Positions 61,164 to 64,000 of a stretch of 64,000 bases of DNA are shown here, one piece after another; positions within the stretch are counted from its first letter, which is position 1; each line of letters starts with the position of its first letter. Origin of the DNA: Mangrovibacterium diazotrophicum (lineage in GTDB: Bacteria > Bacteroidota > Bacteroidia > Bacteroidales > Prolixibacteraceae). Both the position numbers and the translations under genes were made by a program. The notes beneath the pieces were generated by a model that ran no database searches, was not told the DNA's origin, and was given only the letters and a program-made list of their open reading frames with translations. Location of the stretch: NCBI RefSeq assembly GCF_003610535.1, contig NZ_RAPN01000003.1, forward strand, positions 248,001-312,000. The letters run 5' to 3'.

Positions 61164-61682
61164 ATGAAAAAATCAGAGAAATTAGATATCATCGATAATC
61201 TGACGCAGGAAATCAATTCTTACAGCCACTTTTATCTGGCCGACACAGCTGACTTGAATGCTGAAGACACAAGCAGTCTGCGACGTCAGTGTTTCAACAA
61301 ACAAATTAAATTGGTTGTTGTTAAGAATACACTCCTGCGTAAAGCACTCGAAAATTCTGAAAAGAATGCAGAGGAACTTTACGATGTACTTAAAGGAAAC
61401 ACTTCTATCATGTTTTGTGAAGTTGGTAACGAGCCAGCTAAACTGATCAAAGAATTCGGTAAAAAGTACAAAAAACCAGTACTTAAAGCCGCTTACGTTG
61501 AAGAATCAGTTTACGTAGGTGAAAACCAATTAGAAGCGTTGACTTCAATCAAGTCTAAGAATGAGTTACTTGGAGAACTTGTTGGCTTGCTGCAATCACC
61601 AATCAAAACCGTATTGGGTCAATTGCAATCAGGCGGAAACACAATCCACGGCATCCTTCAGACACTTTCAGAAAAAGAATAA
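61164..61682 (+). CDS. rplJ: 50S ribosomal protein L10
   Basis: The 172-residue protein is L10, the base of the L7/L12 stalk. Its N-terminal rRNA-binding domain contains SSLRRQCFNKQIKLVVVKNTLLRKAL, and its C-terminal helix (about 135-172) binds L7/L12 dimers. It lies 15 bases after rplA and 38 bases before rplL. Confidence 0.96.
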   Translation: MKKSEKLDIIDNLTQEINSYSHFYLADTADLNAEDTSSLRRQCFNKQIKLVVVKNTLLRKALENSEKNAEELYDVLKGNTSIMFCEVGNEPAKLIKEFGKKYKKPVLKAAYVEESVYVGENQLEALTSIKSKNELLGELVGLLQSPIKTVLGQLQSGGNTIHGILQTLSEKE

Positions 61683-61720
61683 TTTTAGTTACATTTTATC
61701 GCATAAAAATTTAAAGGAAA

Positions 61721-62101
61721 ATGGCAGATTTAAAAGTGCTTGCAGAAGAGTTAGTAAACTTGACTGTAAAAGAAGTTAATGAATTAGCTGACATTTTAAA
61801 AACAGAATATGGTATTGAACCTGCTGCTGCTGCTGTAGCTGTAGCTGCTGGCCCTGCTGCTGGTGGTGAAGTTGCTGAAGAAGCTGTTCAAACAGAATTT
61901 GACGTAATCCTGAAATCTGCAGGAGCATCAAAATTGGCTGTTGTTAAATTGGTTAAAGAATTGACTGGGTTAGGTCTTAAAGAAGCTAAAGAAGTAGTTG
62001 ACGGTGCACCGAAAGCTATCAAAGAAAAAGTTTCAAAAGACGAAGCAGAAGCTTTGAAAAATCAGTTGACAGAAGCTGGAGCTGAAGTTGAACTTAAATA
62101 A
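61721..62101 (+). CDS. rplL: 50S ribosomal protein L7/L12
   Basis: The 126-residue protein has the L7/L12 layout: N-terminal dimerisation helix pair ([20 protein letters not shown]), Ala-rich hinge (about 37-52) and the C-terminal factor-binding domain with [20 protein letters not shown]. It recruits translation GTPases. An attenuator-like hairpin follows it before rpoB. Confidence 0.97.
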   Translation: MADLKVLAEELVNLTVKEVNELADILKTEYGIEPAAAAVAVAAGPAAGGEVAEEAVQTEFDVILKSAGASKLAVVKLVKELTGLGLKEAKEVVDGAPKAIKEKVSKDEAEALKNQLTEAGAEVELK

Positions 62102-62129
62102 GAGACTGAAGACCATATAAGGTCTGGAT

Positions 62130-62168
62130 GGTTTAGAGTCCCACGTATGTGGGATTCTAAGCCTTTTT
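62130..62168 (+). terminator. Attenuator/terminator hairpin between rplL and rpoB
   Basis: GGTTTAGAGTCCCAC (62130-62144) and GTGGGATTCTAAGCC (62149-62163) form a 15-base-pair stem (near perfect, GTAT loop), followed by five T. It lies 40 bases before the rpoB start, where partial termination sets the ratio of ribosomal protein to RNA polymerase mRNA in other bacteria. Confidence 0.75.
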
Positions 62169-62207
62169 GCATATTTAGATTTTAAGTTCACTTAATTTAG
62201 TTGATAC

Positions 62208-64000
62208 ATGTCATTAAACATTGAAAACCAGAGGATTAGTTTCTCTTCTACAAAAACAGTATTTGATTATCCCGATTTCCTCGAAGTTCAGATTAAAGCC
62301 TTTAAAGAGTTTTTTCAGATGGCAACAACGCCTGAGAATAGAAAAAGCGAGGGTTTATTCAAGGTATTCGAAGAAAACTTCCCGATCACAGATACAAGAA
62401 ATAATTTCGTTTTAGAGTTTATTGATTATCAAGTTGATCCGCCACGCTACTCAATCGACGAATGTATTGAGCGGGGATTAACGTTCAGTGTTCCGGTGAA
62501 GGCCAAACTAAAACTGTATTGTACCGATCCTGAGCATGAAGATTTTGACACAGTCGTTCAGGACGTATATCTGGGAACAGTGCCGTACATGACAGACAAA
62601 GGTACCTTTGTTATCAACGGTGCTGAACGTGTGGTTGTATCTCAATTACACCGTTCACCTGGGGTTTTCTTCGGTCAAAGTGTACACGCAAACGGTACTA
62701 AGTTGTACTCAGCCCGTATCATCCCTTTCAAAGGATCATGGATTGAGTTCGCTACCGACATCAACAGTGTGATGTATGCGTACATCGACCGTAAAAAGAA
62801 ATTACCTGTAACAACTTTGTTACGGGCCATTGGTTACGAAAGCGATAAAGACATCCTGGAAATTTTCGGTCTTGCCGATGAAATCAAGGTTTCAAAAACA
62901 GGTCTTCAAAAAGTGGTTGGTCGTAAACTGGCTGCCCGTGTATTGAAAACCTGGGTTGAAGACTTCGTAGATGAAGATACTGGTGAAGTAGTATCTATCG
63001 AACGTAACGAAGTTTTGATCGACCGTGAAACGATCATCGAAAAAGAACATATCGATGAGATTGTTGATTCAGGTGCAAAAACAATTTTGTTGCACAAAGA
63101 GGATCACAACCTTCAGGATTTTGCCATTATATACAATACGCTTCAAAAAGACCCGTGTAACTCGGAAAAAGAAGCTGTATTGCACATCTACCGTCAGTTG
63201 CGTAACGCAGAACCGCCTGATGAGGCTACCGCCCGCGACGTGATTGACAAATTGTTCTTCTCAGAGAAACGTTATGATCTTGGTGAAGTAGGACGTTATC
63301 GTATCAACAAGAAGTTAGGACTGGACATTCAAATGGATGTTACTGTTCTGACTAAAGAGGACATTATAGAAATCATCAAATATTTGATCAAACTGGTTAA
63401 CTCAAAAACCGATGTCGATGATATCGACCACTTGAGTAACCGTCGTGTTCGTACAGTTGGCGAACAAATGTACAACCAGTTTGGTGTTGGTCTGGCCCGT
63501 ATGGCCCGTACCATTCGCGAACGTATGAACGTACGTGATAACGAGGTGTTTACTCCAATTGACTTGATCAATTCGAAAACACTTTCATCTGTTATCAACT
63601 CGTTCTTCGGTACCAACGCGCTGTCACAGTTCATGGACCAAACAAACCCACTGGCGGAAATGACGCACAAACGTCGTATGTCAGCCTTGGGACCTGGTGG
63701 TCTTTCTCGTGAACGTGCCGGTTTCGAGGTTCGTGACGTTCACTATACTCACTACGGACGTTTGTGTCCGATTGAAACTCCTGAAGGTCCGAACATCGGT
63801 TTGATTTCTTCTTTGTGCGTGTTCGCCAAAGTAACCGATTTAGGATTTATCTCGACTCCATACCGTAAGGTAGAAAACGGTCAGGTTGACTTGTCGGAAG
63901 ACGGCGTAATGTACTTGACTGCCGAGGAAGAAGAAGGTAAGGTGATTGCACAGGCAAACGCGCCAATCGATGATGATGGTCATTTTATTAACCAACGTGT
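62208..64000 (+). CDS. rpoB: DNA-directed RNA polymerase subunit beta, 5' part (3' end outside window)
   Basis: From ATG 62208 the frame stays open to the window end, about 597 residues. The start [16 protein letters not shown] and [11 protein letters not shown] are typical of Bacteroidota RpoB. Conserved parts include [34 protein letters not shown], shown here only by its segments [17 protein letters not shown] and [10 protein letters not shown]. The rifampicin pocket is also present: [31 protein letters not shown] and [17 protein letters not shown]. The rifampicin-contact residues in QFMDQ, THKRR and SALGPGG look wild type. The gene is the last of the rplKAJL-rpoB run. Confidence 0.97.
   Translation, partial: MSLNIENQRISFSSTKTVFDYPDFLEVQIKAFKEFFQMATTPENRKSEGLFKVFEENFPITDTRNNFVLEFIDYQVDPPRYSIDECIERGLTFSVPVKAKLKLYCTDPEHEDFDTVVQDVYLGTVPYMTDKGTFVINGAERVVVSQLHRSPGVFFGQSVHANGTKLYSARIIPFKGSWIEFATDINSVMYAYIDRKKKLPVTTLLRAIGYESDKDILEIFGLADEIKVSKTGLQKVVGRKLAARVLKTWVEDFVDEDTGEVVSIERNEVLIDRETIIEKEHIDEIVDSGAKTILLHKEDHNLQDFAIIYNTLQKDPCNSEKEAVLHIYRQLRNAEPPDEATARDVIDKLFFSEKRYDLGEVGRYRINKKLGLDIQMDVTVLTKEDIIEIIKYLIKLVNSKTDVDDIDHLSNRRVRTVGEQMYNQFGVGLARMARTIRERMNVRDNEVFTPIDLINSKTLSSVINSFFGTNALSQFMDQTNPLAEMTHKRRMSALGPGGLSRERAGFEVRDVHYTHYGRLCPIETPEGPNIGLISSLCVFAKVTDLGFISTPYRKVENGQVDLSEDGVMYLTAEEEEGKVIAQANAPIDDDGHFINQR

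Overview
The window looks like a chromosomal segment of an anaerobic, fermentative member of the Bacteroidota. A Marinilabiliales/Prolixibacteraceae-like genome is my inference, not something the sequence proves. The supporting signs are promoters of the TTTG-N19-21-TAnnTTTG type, a short primary sigma factor without region 1.1, families such as DUF2723, DUF3098 and DUF4369-TlpA, and an NADH-linked [FeFe] hydrogenase next to a membrane pyrophosphatase. No insertion sequence, prophage, CRISPR array or rRNA gene was seen.

Layout. 1-2346: envelope redox genes and a trypsin-like protease. 2453-13276: a hydrogenase island. A minus-strand series (10825 down to 2453) encodes a DRTGG protein, an RsbW-like ATPase, a HydS-like degenerate [FeFe] hydrogenase, a second DRTGG protein, a PHP phosphoesterase, a second HATPase, a [2Fe-2S] ferredoxin, HydB, HydA and a NuoE/HydC subunit. 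A divergent pair encodes a PAS protein and a SpoIIE-type phosphatase. 13322-17604: GreA-like protein, small membrane protein, RlmF, DEAD-box helicase and a DHOD-like flavoprotein. 17910-24840: the MoxR/DUF58/DUF4129/DUF4350/SpoIIM cluster with a divergent RDD protein. 24914-30781: membrane pyrophosphatase, MATE exporter, LMW-PTP and methyltransferase. 31065-39785: primary sigma factor, HtrA, two sensor histidine kinases, TlpA, PurC and PhoH. 39949-50553: DUF2723 protein, truncated haemoglobin, two ECF sigma modules, secreted nuclease, acyltransferase, small membrane proteins and a DNA alkylation repair protein. 50641-54474: two different class II aldolases and an SNF-type transporter. 54585-64000: HHH protein, rpsU, Xer recombinase, hpf, tRNA-Thr/Tyr/Gly/Thr, tuf, secE, nusG, rplK, rplA, rplJ, rplL and the 5' part of rpoB.

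How the genes fit together. HydA, HydB and HydC form a soluble NADH/ferredoxin-linked [FeFe] hydrogenase. The HydS-like protein, PAS protein, phosphatase and two GHKL ATPases look like a redox or H2 sensing circuit around it, but no STAS antagonist or dedicated sigma factor lies in the window. The tRNA-tuf-secE-nusG-rpl-rpoB block is the conserved translation/transcription superoperon.

Less expected items are a probable small RNA with three hairpins (48482-48630), a tRNA-like remnant lacking an anticodon arm between tuf and secE (59131-59192), an operator-like triple repeat in front of the cache-domain kinase (33694-33774), and an 807-base gene-free stretch (46579-47385) that contains a promoter-like sequence.
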